A DNA stretch of 64,000 nt. It comes from Thermomonas brevis (lineage in GTDB: Bacteria; Pseudomonadota; Gammaproteobacteria; Xanthomonadales; Xanthomonadaceae). Position numbers and translations under genes: made by a program. The stretch is taken from contig NZ_CP060711.1 in the NCBI RefSeq assembly GCF_014395425.1, forward strand, positions 1,488,001 to 1,552,000. The letters run 5' to 3'. Below are positions 45,401 to 53,068 of this stretch, piece by piece (position 1 is the first letter of the stretch; the number at the start of each line of letters is the position of its first letter). The notes under the pieces are model-generated. The model saw only the letters and a program-made list of their open reading frames with translations. It was not told where the DNA came from and searched no databases.

Positions 45401-45788
45401 CAAGCGACAACCGCAGCGGCGCGCGCTGGATGTGCAGCACCAGCGCGTCGGTGCGGATGCGCAGCTCGCCGGCGTCTTGCTCCAGCGTGGCTGTCACGTT
45501 GCCCGCCGGCTGCGGCAGCACGATGGGCGCGGCCTTGTCGCCGGCCGGCACCAGCCTGCCGTCGCGGCCGGCCTGCACGCGGATCAGGTCGGCCCGCAGC
45601 ACGTCGATGCGCAGCACCGCGCCGGTGTCGGTGGCGATCTGCCAGGCCTGCGCGCCGTCGGCGGCGGCGACCGGCGCGACCGTGCGCAGCGCGCCGACCG
45701 AGGCGGCGCAGACCGGCTGCGCCAGCGCCAGCAAGGCCACCGCCAGCGCGGCGACCAATCCGTTCCTGCGTGGTACGCGATCCGACAA
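42432..45788 (-). CDS. Secreted multidomain GH31 glycosidase with F5/8 and NPCBM modules (candidate alpha-N-acetylgalactosaminidase)
   Basis: An 1118-residue exported enzyme. A Sec signal (LVAALAVALLALAQPVCAAS) is followed by the GH31 N-domain, a GH31 barrel (about residues 260-600), the C-terminal beta domains, a discoidin/F5-8C module (about 790-925; HPLENAFDDDPATWFRTV) and an NPCBM module (about 950-1110; DKAFGGGADMRMNGLQFRRG). Candidate nucleophile and acid/base Asp lie in QKLDVAWTGKGYQF and VAWTGDQSGSWDYIRWH. The layout fits GH31 subfamily 18 alpha-GalNAc-ases. Start is a TTG with GGGGG upstream; no ATG is available. A TTGACA promoter lies about 50 bases before it. Confidence 0.88.
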   Translation of the reverse strand: MSDRVPRRNGLVAALAVALLALAQPVCAASVGALRTVAPVAAADGAQAWQIATDTGAVLRIDVLRADLIRVQAGRDGRLVPAGDKAAPIVLPQPAGNVTATLEQDAGELRIRTDALVLHIQRAPLRLSLARIENGRAIPLWHELQPLDLAKEQSVQVLSSDAGEQFYGGGQQNGRFAFKGRELPISYSGGWEDGDRPSPAPMLLSSHGWGMLRNTWSDGNYDLREPEAATLLHQEDRFDAYYFVGADLHALLDRYTALTGRAGLLPRWALSYGDADCYNDGDNRKKPGTVPAGWSDGPTGTTPDVIDSVAKQYREHDMPGGWILPNDGYGCGYTDLPKVVQGLAKYGFRTGLWTENGVDKIAWEVGKAGTRVQKLDVAWTGKGYQFAMDANKSAFDGLRDNSDSRPFLWTVMGWAGIQRYAVAWTGDQSGSWDYIRWHIPTLIGSGLSGYAYATGDVDGIFGGSAETFTRDLQWKAFTPVLMGMSGWSANERKHPWAFDEPYRSINRDYLKLKMRLTPYMYGLAREAADTGAPIVRGLMWDYPADPQAQGEAHKDQFLLGRDLLVAPVYRSQAASRGWRRGIHLPQGRWFDYWDGRQVTAGAQGRDLDRKVDLATLPVFVRAGAILPMYPAMLFDGEKPLDEVTFDLYPQGESQYVLYEDDGNTRRFEQGESSTQAVAMSAPAQGSGEVRVRIDAVQGSYAGQLPQRRYALRVLARNAPKSVELDGRALPQLTDRAAFDAANEGWYFDASERHGSVHVRTAPVDIRSALAFRIDLPAAKDGADDVFPAAPEQGRALPPDGLLVVNRPAEEPGHPLENAFDDDPATWFRTVRDQAVRTGAHEWTVAFSERKLIDGVELAPRNDKNWKHGQVRDYEVYVADSNGEWGEPIAAGRLKLEQGLQRIDFALHAGRLLRFRVLSVQNPDGDGASALDPMVTAAQGDAARAVDALQPRDVGPIALSTFHVLEHREDERPPQQRYLSELAMPAALANAVARDKAFGGGADMRMNGLQFRRGLGVGADSRIELKLDGGWRLLRADLGIDDTCRAAGGMRFQVWGDGRLLYDSGLVKAPGVVKPELDVRDLRALSLRTLGAQSPQVCGNWANAVLIGQEGDAASLVSP

Positions 45789-46090
45789 GCAAGCCCCCGG
45801 CGCCGCGTCCCGCGCGGCTGATGGAATCGACGTTTCGACTCTAGGGCAGTTTTTTTCGATGTGTCAACAAAAAAGAAACCAAATAGCAAGATTAATGCGA
45901 TTATCGAAAGATTGTGTTGGGCGGGAGTTTCGCAAATCCCCATTCAGGATCGCCATACGCCGGCGTCCTGCGGCCCTCGCCTTGCCGCAGTCGCTGGACA
46001 AGTCCGGAAACCCGATCTTTCAATTTGTTTTCGATATTTGACATTTCGAAAGAAAAGGCCGATCTTGCATCGGCCTCACAGGAAAGTGGA
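45789..46090. promoter_or_regulatory. Divergent control region of the GalNAc locus with four CTTTC/GAAAG boxes
   Basis: This AT-richer 302-base gap separates the GH31-receptor-GH109 arm from the agaS-kinase-agaZ-agaR arm. GAAAG/CTTTC words lie at 45906-45910, 46017-46021, 46048-46052 and 46082-46086; the third is inside the palindrome TTTCGAAA and the fourth overlaps the agaS ribosome site. Multiple CTTTC copies in varied arrangement are the published hallmark of AgaR operators in Proteobacteria. No gene was found in the gap. Confidence 0.7.
45839..45867 (-). promoter_or_regulatory. Sigma-70-like promoter for the GH31 operon
   Basis: On the minus strand TTGACA (-35) is followed after exactly 17 bases by CTAGAG as a -10-like hexamer. 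A start about 45 bases before the TTG codon of the GH31 gene would result. The spacer contains an A7 run. Confidence 0.55.
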
Positions 46091-47245
46091 ATGCACGCCT
46101 CCCCGATCCCCGACGCGACCCTCTGGTCGCCTCCCGGCGGCCAACACACCGCCGAAGAAATCGCCCAGCAGCCCGCCCTCTGGAACGCACTGGCGGACGG
46201 ACTGGAACGCGCGCAGGCGCAGCTCGACGGCTTCCTCGGCGACTGGCTGCGCGACCCGCTGCGCAAGGTGATCTTCACCGGCGCGGGCAGCTCCGGCTTC
46301 ATCGCCGAGATGGTCGCCGACCACGTCAACGCGTCGTTCCCCGCCGATGCGCGCGCGGTGCACACCACCAGCCTGCTGACCCATCCGGCGCTGTACCTGC
46401 AACGGGACCGCCCGACGCTGCTGGTGTCGTTCGGCCGCAGCGGCTCCAGCCCGGAAAGCGTGGCCGCAGTGGAGCTGGTGCGCACCTGCGTGGACGAAAC
46501 CCGCTTCCTCGACATCACCTGCAACGCCGACGGCGAGCTGGCGAAACGCGGCAAGGACCGCGCCGATACCTGCACCCTGCTGATGCCGCCGACCAGCTGC
46601 GACCGCGCCTTCGCGATGACCAGCAGCCTGACCTGCATGCTGCTGGCGGCGCTCGCCGTGTTCGACGCCGCACCGTGGCCGCGGCGGCTGGAACGGCTGC
46701 GCACGCTGGCCGCGCTCGGGCACGAGGCGGCAACGCGGTGGGAGCCCGCGGTCGAGGCGCTGACGGCGGCCGGGCACGCACGCGTGATCTACCTCGGCAG
46801 CGGCCCGCTGGAAGGCTGGTCGCGCGAGGCCGCGCTGAAGCTGCTGGAGCTCACCGCCGGCCGCGTGCCCGCCTTCGCCAACACGCCGCTGGGCTTTCGC
46901 CACGGTCCGAAGTCGCTGCTCGACCGCGACACGCTGGTGGTGGTGGTGCGCAGCGCGCAGCCGCTGGCGCGCCGCTACGAGCGCGACCTGCTCGACGAAT
47001 TGCGCCGCGACGGCGTCGCCGGCCGCGTGCTGTCGCTCGGCCCGGTAGTCGAAGGCGATGCCGACGACGTGGCGCTCGCCGTGCCCGACCTGCCCGATCC
47101 GTGGCTGGCGCCGCTGTGGCTGGGCTTCGCCCAGCGCTACGCGCTGCGCCGCTCGGCTGCGCTCGGCTTCACCCCCGACAATCCGTTCCCGGACGGCACC
47201 GTGAACCGCGTCGTGCAGGGCGTCGTCATCCACCGGCATGATTGA
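46091..47245 (+). CDS. agaS: SIS-domain galactosamine-6-phosphate deaminase/isomerase AgaS
   Basis: A 384-residue protein, the same length as E. coli AgaS. It has two SIS domains (KVIFTGAGSSGFIAEMVADH and TLLVSFGRSGSSPESVAAVE; then ARVIYLGSGPLEGWSREAAL and NTPLGFRHGPKSLLDRDTLV). AgaS converts galactosamine-6-phosphate to tagatose-6-phosphate and ammonia. The ATG is chosen at MHASPIPDATLW with AGGAAA just upstream; the longer frame reads into the regulatory gap. First gene of the agaS-kinase-agaZ-agaR operon (6-, 19- and 10-base gaps). Confidence 0.92.
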   Translation: MHASPIPDATLWSPPGGQHTAEEIAQQPALWNALADGLERAQAQLDGFLGDWLRDPLRKVIFTGAGSSGFIAEMVADHVNASFPADARAVHTTSLLTHPALYLQRDRPTLLVSFGRSGSSPESVAAVELVRTCVDETRFLDITCNADGELAKRGKDRADTCTLLMPPTSCDRAFAMTSSLTCMLLAALAVFDAAPWPRRLERLRTLAALGHEAATRWEPAVEALTAAGHARVIYLGSGPLEGWSREAALKLLELTAGRVPAFANTPLGFRHGPKSLLDRDTLVVVVRSAQPLARRYERDLLDELRRDGVAGRVLSLGPVVEGDADDVALAVPDLPDPWLAPLWLGFAQRYALRRSAALGFTPDNPFPDGTVNRVVQGVVIHRHD

Positions 47246-47251
47246 CCGGCC

Positions 47252-48184
47252 ATGAGCGAACGCGACCCGACCGGCGGCACCTGCTACGGCCTCGACATCG
47301 GCGGCAGCAAGATCGAGCTGGTCGCGTTCGACGGCGCAATGCGGGCGGTCCACCGCCAGCGCATCAACACGCCGCATGAAAGCTACGCCGCCTTCCTCGA
47401 TGCGGTCTGCACGCTGGTGGCGCAGGCCGACGCCGCGCTCGGCAGCCGCTGCGCCGCCATCGGTATCGGCCTGCCCGGCGTGCGCGACCGCGCCAGCGGG
47501 CGCCAGCTCAGCGCCAACGTGCCCGCGCTGACCGGCCAGCGCGTCGGCGCCGATCTGGAAGCGCGGCTGCAACGCCCGCTGCAGCTCGGCAACGACCTGC
47601 AATGCTTCGCCCTCTCGGAAGCCAACGGCGGCGCGGCGGACGGCTACCCCAGCATGTTCGGCGCGATCCTCGGCACCGGCGCGGGCGGCGGCTACTGTCT
47701 CGACGGCCGGCTGGTGACGGGCCACAACGGCATCGCCGGCGAATGGGGGCACTGGAGCATTCCCGCGCACCTGCTGGCGAAGCACGGCCTGCCGCTGCTG
47801 GATTGCGGCTGCGGGCTGCGCGGCTGCCTCGAACGCTATGTGTCCGGCAGCGGCGTCGCCGCGCTGCACCGGCACCTCGGCGGCGCATCCGCCGACGCCG
47901 CCGCCGTGATCGCGGCGGCGCAGGCCGGCGACGCTGCCGCGCGGCAGGCGCTCGCCGTCCACCTCGACCTGCTCGGCCACGCCTTCGCCAGCCTGGTGAT
48001 GGCGCTCGATCCGCACGTCATCGTGCTGGGCGGCGGCCTGTCGCGTTACGAACCCCTTTACGCCGTGCTGCCGGCGGCGGTGCAGGCGCATCTGTTCGCC
48101 GGCATGCGCGTGCCGCCGATCCTGCCGCCGCGCTTCGGCGACGCCGGCGGCGCGCGCGGCGCGGCGCTGCTGGCGCGCGCCTGA
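47252..48184 (+). CDS. agaK: ROK-family sugar kinase (candidate GalNAc kinase AgaK)
   Basis: A 310-residue ROK kinase. The ATP-binding phosphate-1 motif is YGLDIGGSKIELVAFDG, the sugar-binding His segment is GHNGIAGEWGHWSIPAH, and the zinc motif is LLDCGCGLRGCLERY (CxCGxxGCxE). Proximity to agaS, agaZ and agaR suggests that it phosphorylates GalNAc or galactosamine, as AgaK does in Shewanella. An N-acetylglucosamine kinase role cannot be excluded from the sequence. Confidence 0.85.
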   Translation: MSERDPTGGTCYGLDIGGSKIELVAFDGAMRAVHRQRINTPHESYAAFLDAVCTLVAQADAALGSRCAAIGIGLPGVRDRASGRQLSANVPALTGQRVGADLEARLQRPLQLGNDLQCFALSEANGGAADGYPSMFGAILGTGAGGGYCLDGRLVTGHNGIAGEWGHWSIPAHLLAKHGLPLLDCGCGLRGCLERYVSGSGVAALHRHLGGASADAAAVIAAAQAGDAAARQALAVHLDLLGHAFASLVMALDPHVIVLGGGLSRYEPLYAVLPAAVQAHLFAGMRVPPILPPRFGDAGGARGAALLARA

Positions 48185-48203
48185 CATCCTTCCGGAGACC
48201 TCC

Positions 48204-49538
48204 ATGTCCCTCGTGCAATCGCTCATCGACGCCCACCGCAAGGGCGAACCCATCGGCCTGTACAGCGTCTGCTGCAGCAACGAGCAGGCGCTGCTGGCGG
48301 CGATGCTGGTCGCGCAGTTCTACGGCACGCCGCTGCTGGTCGAGGCGACCTCCAACCAGGTCGACCAGTTCGGCGGCTACACCGGCATGACCCCGCCGCA
48401 GTACCGCGCCTACGTGGAGCGGCTGGCCGACGCGCAGGGCTTCCCGCGCGAGCGCCTGATCCTCGGCGGCGACCACCTCGGCCCGAACGCCTGGCAGAAA
48501 CAGCCCGCCGAGGATGCGATGGCGCATGCGCGCGAGCTGATCCGCGCCTACGTCGCCGCCGGCTTCCACAAGATCCACCTCGACTGCAGCATGGCCTGCG
48601 CCGGCGACCCGGTGCCTTTGCCGGACGACATCGTGGCGGCGCGCTCGGCGGAACTGGCGCGCGTCGCCGAAGCCACCGCGCGCGCGGCCGGACTGCCGCC
48701 GCCGGTGTACGTGATCGGCACCGAAGTCCCGATCCCCGGCGGCGAAAGCTCGCTGGGCGGGGGCGTGCAGGCGACCACGCCGGAGGCGGCGGCGAAGACG
48801 CTGGAGATCCACCGCGTCGCGTTCGACACGCCGGATCTGCGCGACGCCTGGCAGCGCGTAATCGCGATGGTGGTGCAGCCCGGCGTGGACTTCGACCACA
48901 GCGACGTGCAGCACTACGCGCCCGCCGCCGCGCGCGACCTGTCCGCCTTCCTCGAAGCGCAGCCGCGCATCGTATTCGAGGCGCATTCCACCGACTACCA
49001 GCTCGAAGCCTCGCTGCACGCGCTGGTGCGGGACCACTTCGCCATCCTCAAGGTCGGCCCGGCGGCGACCTTCGCCTACCGCGAGGCGCTGTTCGCGCTG
49101 GCGAGGATCGAGGACGAGCTGCTGCCGGAAAGCGAACGCTCGCACTTGATCGACGTGCTGGACCGCGCGATGCGCGACAACCCGAAGTACTGGCAGGGCC
49201 ACTACCATGGCGACGAGCGGCAGCTGCGCCTGCTGCGCGCCTACGCCCTCAGCGACCGCTGCCGCTACTACTGGGGCGACGCCGGGGTCGCGGCGGCGGT
49301 GGACACGCTGATCGATAACCTGCAACGCCATGCGCCGCCGGCCATCCTGCTCAGCCAGTACCTGCCCGAGCAGCATGCCGAGGTGATCGCGGGCCGGCTG
49401 CCGGCGGAGCCGCTGGCGCTGGTGCGCCACAGGATCGCGCTGAAGCTGGCCGAGTACGCGCGCGCCTGCGCCCGCAACCAGGCCGACCCGCGCGACGGCA
49501 ACGACGCCGGGCGCGCGCAACCGCTGCCGCAAGGCTAA
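48204..49538 (+). CDS. agaZ: AgaZ/GatZ/KbaZ family protein (tagatose-6-phosphate step)
   Basis: A 444-residue member of the GatZ/KbaZ family (SNQVDQFGGYTGMTPPQYRA, LILGGDHLGPNAWQKQPAED, FHKIHLDCSMACAGDP, IGTEVPIPGGES, HYHGDERQLRLLRAYALSDR). These were first described as non-catalytic subunits of tagatose-1,6-bisphosphate aldolase, and AgaZ has also been proposed to be a tagatose-6-phosphate kinase in the GalNAc pathway. No class II aldolase catalytic partner (GatY/KbaY) is in this window. Confidence 0.92.
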   Translation: MSLVQSLIDAHRKGEPIGLYSVCCSNEQALLAAMLVAQFYGTPLLVEATSNQVDQFGGYTGMTPPQYRAYVERLADAQGFPRERLILGGDHLGPNAWQKQPAEDAMAHARELIRAYVAAGFHKIHLDCSMACAGDPVPLPDDIVAARSAELARVAEATARAAGLPPPVYVIGTEVPIPGGESSLGGGVQATTPEAAAKTLEIHRVAFDTPDLRDAWQRVIAMVVQPGVDFDHSDVQHYAPAAARDLSAFLEAQPRIVFEAHSTDYQLEASLHALVRDHFAILKVGPAATFAYREALFALARIEDELLPESERSHLIDVLDRAMRDNPKYWQGHYHGDERQLRLLRAYALSDRCRYYWGDAGVAAAVDTLIDNLQRHAPPAILLSQYLPEQHAEVIAGRLPAEPLALVRHRIALKLAEYARACARNQADPRDGNDAGRAQPLPQG

Positions 49539-49548
49539 GCTTCGGCGC

Positions 49549-50337
49549 ATGACCGCAACGCCCGCTCCCACCACCCGCAACACCCGCCAGCGCCGGCAGC
49601 GGATCGTCGAACAGCTGCTGCAGCAGGGCAGCGTGCAGGTCGGCGAGCTGGTCGAACGCCACGGCGTGTCGGCGGTGACCATCCGCGCCGACCTCAACCA
49701 CCTGGAGTCGCAGGGTTTGGCCGTGCGCAGCCACGGCGGCGCCAGCCTGCTGCGGATGCCGCCGCAGGAGCGCGACATCCACGAGAAGGACACGCTCAAC
49801 CTGCCGCTGAAGGACGCCATCGGCGCGCGCGCCGCGCAGCTGGTGAAGCCGGGCGACAACATCATCCTCGACTCCGGTTCCACCACGATGATGCTGGCCC
49901 GCCACCTGCGCGGCCAGCGCGACGTCACGGTGATGACCAACGGCCTCAACATCGCCTGGGAGCTGGCCGGCGCGCCCGGCATCGTGCTGCGCCTGACCGG
50001 CGGCCTGTTGCACCAGCCGTCGCTGTCGCTGCACGGCAGCCAGGCCGAGGCCAGCCTGCACAGCTACGGTTTCGACACCCTGTTCCTGGGCGTGGACGGG
50101 CTGGACCTGCAGTTCGGCGCGACCACCCACCACGAGCCGGAAGCCAGCCTCAACCACCGCATGGTGGAACGCTCGCGGCGGATCGTGGTGCTGACCGACT
50201 CGTCCAAGTTCGGCAAGGTCAGCCTGCACCGCATCGCCCGCCTCGACGAGATCCACACCGTCATCACCGACGCCGGGATCGGCGAGGAATACCGCGACGG
50301 GCTGCAGCGGCTGGGCATCGAGCTGATCGTCGCCTGA
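49549..50337 (+). CDS. agaR: DeoR-family repressor AgaR
   Basis: A 262-residue DeoR regulator. The helix-turn-helix lies at about residues 12-62 (QRIVEQLLQQGSVQVGELVE, SAVTIRADLNHLESQGLAVR). The C-terminal sugar-phosphate sensor domain has ILDSGSTTMMLARHL, VMTNGLNIAWELA, FLGVDGLDLQFGATTHHEPE and VVLTDSSKFGKVSLHRIA. This matches AgaR in length and context, so it should repress the aga genes until an amino-sugar phosphate binds. The CTTTC boxes upstream of agaS support this. Last gene of its operon. Confidence 0.9.
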   Translation: MTATPAPTTRNTRQRRQRIVEQLLQQGSVQVGELVERHGVSAVTIRADLNHLESQGLAVRSHGGASLLRMPPQERDIHEKDTLNLPLKDAIGARAAQLVKPGDNIILDSGSTTMMLARHLRGQRDVTVMTNGLNIAWELAGAPGIVLRLTGGLLHQPSLSLHGSQAEASLHSYGFDTLFLGVDGLDLQFGATTHHEPEASLNHRMVERSRRIVVLTDSSKFGKVSLHRIARLDEIHTVITDAGIGEEYRDGLQRLGIELIVA

Positions 50338-50353
50338 GCGGCGCGCAAACGGA

Positions 50354-50375
50354 AACGGCGCCCGCAGGCGCCGTT
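50354..50375. terminator. Shared hairpin between agaR and the POT transporter
   Basis: A perfect 9-bp stem AACGGCGCC / GGCGCCGTT with a CGCA tetraloop lies between the two convergent stops. Short T-containing tails on either side suggest bidirectional use. Confidence 0.65.
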
Positions 50376-50399
50376 CCGATCCGACGTGCAGGGCGCGTC

Positions 50400-51896
50400 T
50401 TACTTCACGCCGTGCATCAGTTTCTGGATCAGCGGCGCGACCAGGAACAGCGCGACGCCGCCGGCCATCAGGATCCAGAAGCCCTGGGTGTAGCTGGACA
50501 GCGCGGACGCCGTGGTCATGCCGGTCTCGCCGCTGGCGTGGCTGGCGAAGATGCCGGACAGGTTGTTGCCGATGCCGGTGGACAGGAACCAGCCGCCCAT
50601 GCCGAAGCCGACCAGGCGCACCGGGGCCAGCTTGGTGGTCATCGACAGGCCGATCGGCGACAGGCACAGCTCGCCCACCGACTGGATCACGTAGACCATG
50701 AACAGCGTCCAGAACGGGATCTTGCCGGCCACCACCATGCCCGACAGCGCCGCCATCAGCAGCAGAAAGGCCAGGCCGTTGAAGATGATGCCCAGGCCGA
50801 ACTTGCGCGGGATCGACGGGTTGTAGCGGCCCATCTTGATCCACGTCCACGCCACCACCGGCGCCAGGGTGATGATCGCCAGCGAGTTCACCGACTGGAA
50901 CCAGCCCACCGGGAAGATCCAGCCGCCGAAATCGCGGTTGACGATCTGCTCGGCGAGGAAGTTGAACGAGCTGCCGGCCTGCTCGAAGAAGCACCAGAAC
51001 AGGATGTTGAAGGTAAAGATGATCAGCATCGCGATGGCGCGGTCGCGCGCGACCTTGCCTTCGCGGATGCCTTCCATCAGCAGCATGGCGCACAGCGCGA
51101 GGAACAGCGCGGTCAGCACCAGCTGCAGCTTGGCCGCGTCGATGGCGAGCAGGAAGTAGTAGACCGGCACCGACACCAGGCAGAACAGCAGCACGTACAG
51201 CACTTTCTGCATGCCGCCGTCGCCTTCCGGCGGACGGCCGATCCCGCCGAGCTGGCGGCGGCCGAACCAGAACCACACCAGGCTGATCAGCATGCCGATG
51301 CCGGAGGTGATGAACACGATCTTGTAGGTCGGCAGCTCCGGCGTGCCGCCGAAGGTGCGCTCGGCCATCCAGCCGGTCAGCAGCGGCGCGATCATCGCGC
51401 CGAGGTTGATGCCCATGTAGAACAGAGTGAAGCCGGAGTCGCGGCGCTCGTCGCCCTGCGAATACAGCTTGCCCACCATCGTCGAGATGTTCGGCTTGAA
51501 CAGGCCGTTGCCCGCGATCACCGTGGCCAGGCCGATCTTGAACACCGTCTCGTCGGGCCAGGCGATCATGAACAAGCCCGCCGCCATCACCAGCGCGCCG
51601 AGCAGGATCGAACGCTGGTAACCGATCACCCGGTCGGCGATGTAGCCGCCGAAGATCGCCGCGGCATAGACCAGCGCCAGGTAGGCGCCGTAGACGCGGC
51701 TCGCCGGCGCCTGCCCTTCGCCGCTGCCGGCGTAGAACTGCTGCACGATGTACAGCGTCAGCGCCCAGCGGATGCCGTAGAACGCGAAGCGTTCCCAGAA
51801 CTCGGTCATGAACAGCATCCACAACGGACGCGGATGGCCCATCACCTGCTTGAATTCCGGAACTGCGCCCGGCGTCGTGTCAGCGGCTCCGCTCAT
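50400..51896 (-). CDS. POT-family proton-dependent oligopeptide transporter
   Basis: A 498-residue inner-membrane MFS transporter of the POT/PTR2 family. The E-x-x-E-R-F-x-x-Y-G signature is MTEFWERFAFYGIRWALTLYI, and GNGLFKPNISTMVGKLY is the PTR2 motif; about 14 hydrophobic segments are present. It should import di- and tripeptides with protons. It is convergent with agaR, and a role in GalNAc import is unlikely by family. Confidence 0.92.
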   Translation of the reverse strand: MSGAADTTPGAVPEFKQVMGHPRPLWMLFMTEFWERFAFYGIRWALTLYIVQQFYAGSGEGQAPASRVYGAYLALVYAAAIFGGYIADRVIGYQRSILLGALVMAAGLFMIAWPDETVFKIGLATVIAGNGLFKPNISTMVGKLYSQGDERRDSGFTLFYMGINLGAMIAPLLTGWMAERTFGGTPELPTYKIVFITSGIGMLISLVWFWFGRRQLGGIGRPPEGDGGMQKVLYVLLFCLVSVPVYYFLLAIDAAKLQLVLTALFLALCAMLLMEGIREGKVARDRAIAMLIIFTFNILFWCFFEQAGSSFNFLAEQIVNRDFGGWIFPVGWFQSVNSLAIITLAPVVAWTWIKMGRYNPSIPRKFGLGIIFNGLAFLLLMAALSGMVVAGKIPFWTLFMVYVIQSVGELCLSPIGLSMTTKLAPVRLVGFGMGGWFLSTGIGNNLSGIFASHASGETGMTTASALSSYTQGFWILMAGGVALFLVAPLIQKLMHGVK

Positions 51897-52045
51897 GCGG
51901 ACTCCCCCCGTTTTTGGTTATAGGAATTGGCGTGTCGAACCGGCCGACGGCGGGCGCGGAACCGGGGGAGCATCGCCGAGGCGCGCGGGCAACGTCAAAC
52001 CGCACGCATTCAGGACGACGTGCTGCAACGCAGCAGAAACGACCC

Positions 52046-52936
52046 TCAGGGCGCGGCGTAGTCGCGGCCCGGTCCGATCGAGGTGCGCACCTCGAACAGC
52101 TCCGGGAAGAAGGTCAGGTCGAGCGCGCGCTTGAGGAAGGACACGCCGCTGGAGCCACCGGTGCCGCGCTTGAAGCCGATGATCCGCATCACCGTGCGCA
52201 TGTGGCGGAAGCGCCACAGCTGGAACTGGGTCTCCAGGTCGACCAGGTCCTCGCAGAGTTGGTACTCGCGCCAGTAGCGGTTGGTGTCCTCGTAGATGCG
52301 CTCGAACACCGGCACCAGCGCCTCGTCCAGCACGTGCGGCTGGGTCCAGTCGCGCACCAGGTGCGTTTCCGGCACCGGATGGCCCCAACGCGCCAGGTAG
52401 CGCAGGAACTCGTCGTACAGGCTGGGCGCGCGCAGCGCCGCGTCCAGCGTCGCCTGGCCTTCCGCGTCGTGGGCGAACACCTTGAGCATCGCCGCGTTCT
52501 TGTTGCCCAGCAGGAACTCGACCGTGCGGTACTGCAGCGACTGGAAGCCGGACGACGGCCCGAGGATGTCGCGGAACTCCATGTATTCCGACGGCGTCAG
52601 CGTCTCCAGCACCGACCACTGCGCGGTGAGCTGGTCGAGCACGCGCTTGCAGCGCGCGGCCGCCTTGCCGAACTGCCAGACGCGGTCGTTGCGCAGGTGC
52701 TCCACCGCCGCGCTCAATTCGTGGATCAGCAGCTTCAGCCACAGCTCGCTGGTCTGATGCTGGACGATGAACAGCATCTCGTCGTGGTGCGGCGGGTTCG
52801 ACAGCGGCTGCTGCGCGGACAGCAGGCGATCCAGCCGCAGGTAGCCGCCGTAGGTGATGCGGCCGGCCAGGTCGGTGTGAATGTCGGCTTCGAGGTCGCG
52901 GCGGTTGGCGCCCGCAGTGTCGTGTTCGCTGCTCAT
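52046..52936 (-). CDS. kynA: Tryptophan 2,3-dioxygenase
   Basis: A 296-residue heme enzyme that opens the indole ring of Trp to N-formylkynurenine. Conserved parts are [40 protein letters not shown] (with the active-site His), [37 protein letters not shown] and [19 protein letters not shown]. Other kyn genes are not in the window. It is divergent from the branched-chain dehydrogenase operon, with a palindrome in the 132-base gap. Confidence 0.96.
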   Translation of the reverse strand: MSSEHDTAGANRRDLEADIHTDLAGRITYGGYLRLDRLLSAQQPLSNPPHHDEMLFIVQHQTSELWLKLLIHELSAAVEHLRNDRVWQFGKAAARCKRVLDQLTAQWSVLETLTPSEYMEFRDILGPSSGFQSLQYRTVEFLLGNKNAAMLKVFAHDAEGQATLDAALRAPSLYDEFLRYLARWGHPVPETHLVRDWTQPHVLDEALVPVFERIYEDTNRYWREYQLCEDLVDLETQFQLWRFRHMRTVMRIIGFKRGTGGSSGVSFLKRALDLTFFPELFEVRTSIGPGRDYAAP

Positions 52937-53040
52937 CGCGCGATTCTCGCACGCCCCCGCAGCGCATCGCGCTGACCGGCGTCAAGTGCCGTGCGATGCC
53001 GCAGCGCGCAACGGTTTGTTAGCGCGCCGCCGGTATCATT

Positions 53041-53052
53041 GAGCAATTGCTC
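53041..53052. promoter_or_regulatory. Palindrome between kynA and the branched-chain dehydrogenase operon
   Basis: GAGCAATTGCTC is a perfect 12-bp palindrome 16 bases before the E1-alpha ATG, flanked by ATT and CAAT. It shares the core GCAATTGC with the tyrosine-regulon palindrome at hppD, so a related MarR or Lrp-type regulator may bind. The regulator is unknown. Confidence 0.5.
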
Positions 53053-53068
53053 CAATGCCAAGGCAACC

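Noticed and set aside
43068..45821. A 917-codon open frame antisense to the GH31 gene
   Set aside because: Composition mirrors the GH31 coding strand (runs of Arg, Ala, Val, His) and no start signal or family is visible.
46076..48280. A 734-codon minus-strand frame opposite agaS and the ROK kinase
   Set aside because: Antisense shadow of two genes with clear motifs.
50400..51896. POT transporter as the missing GalNAc permease
   Set aside because: It has the PTR2/POT peptide-transporter signatures and is convergent with agaR, outside the AgaR-box region.
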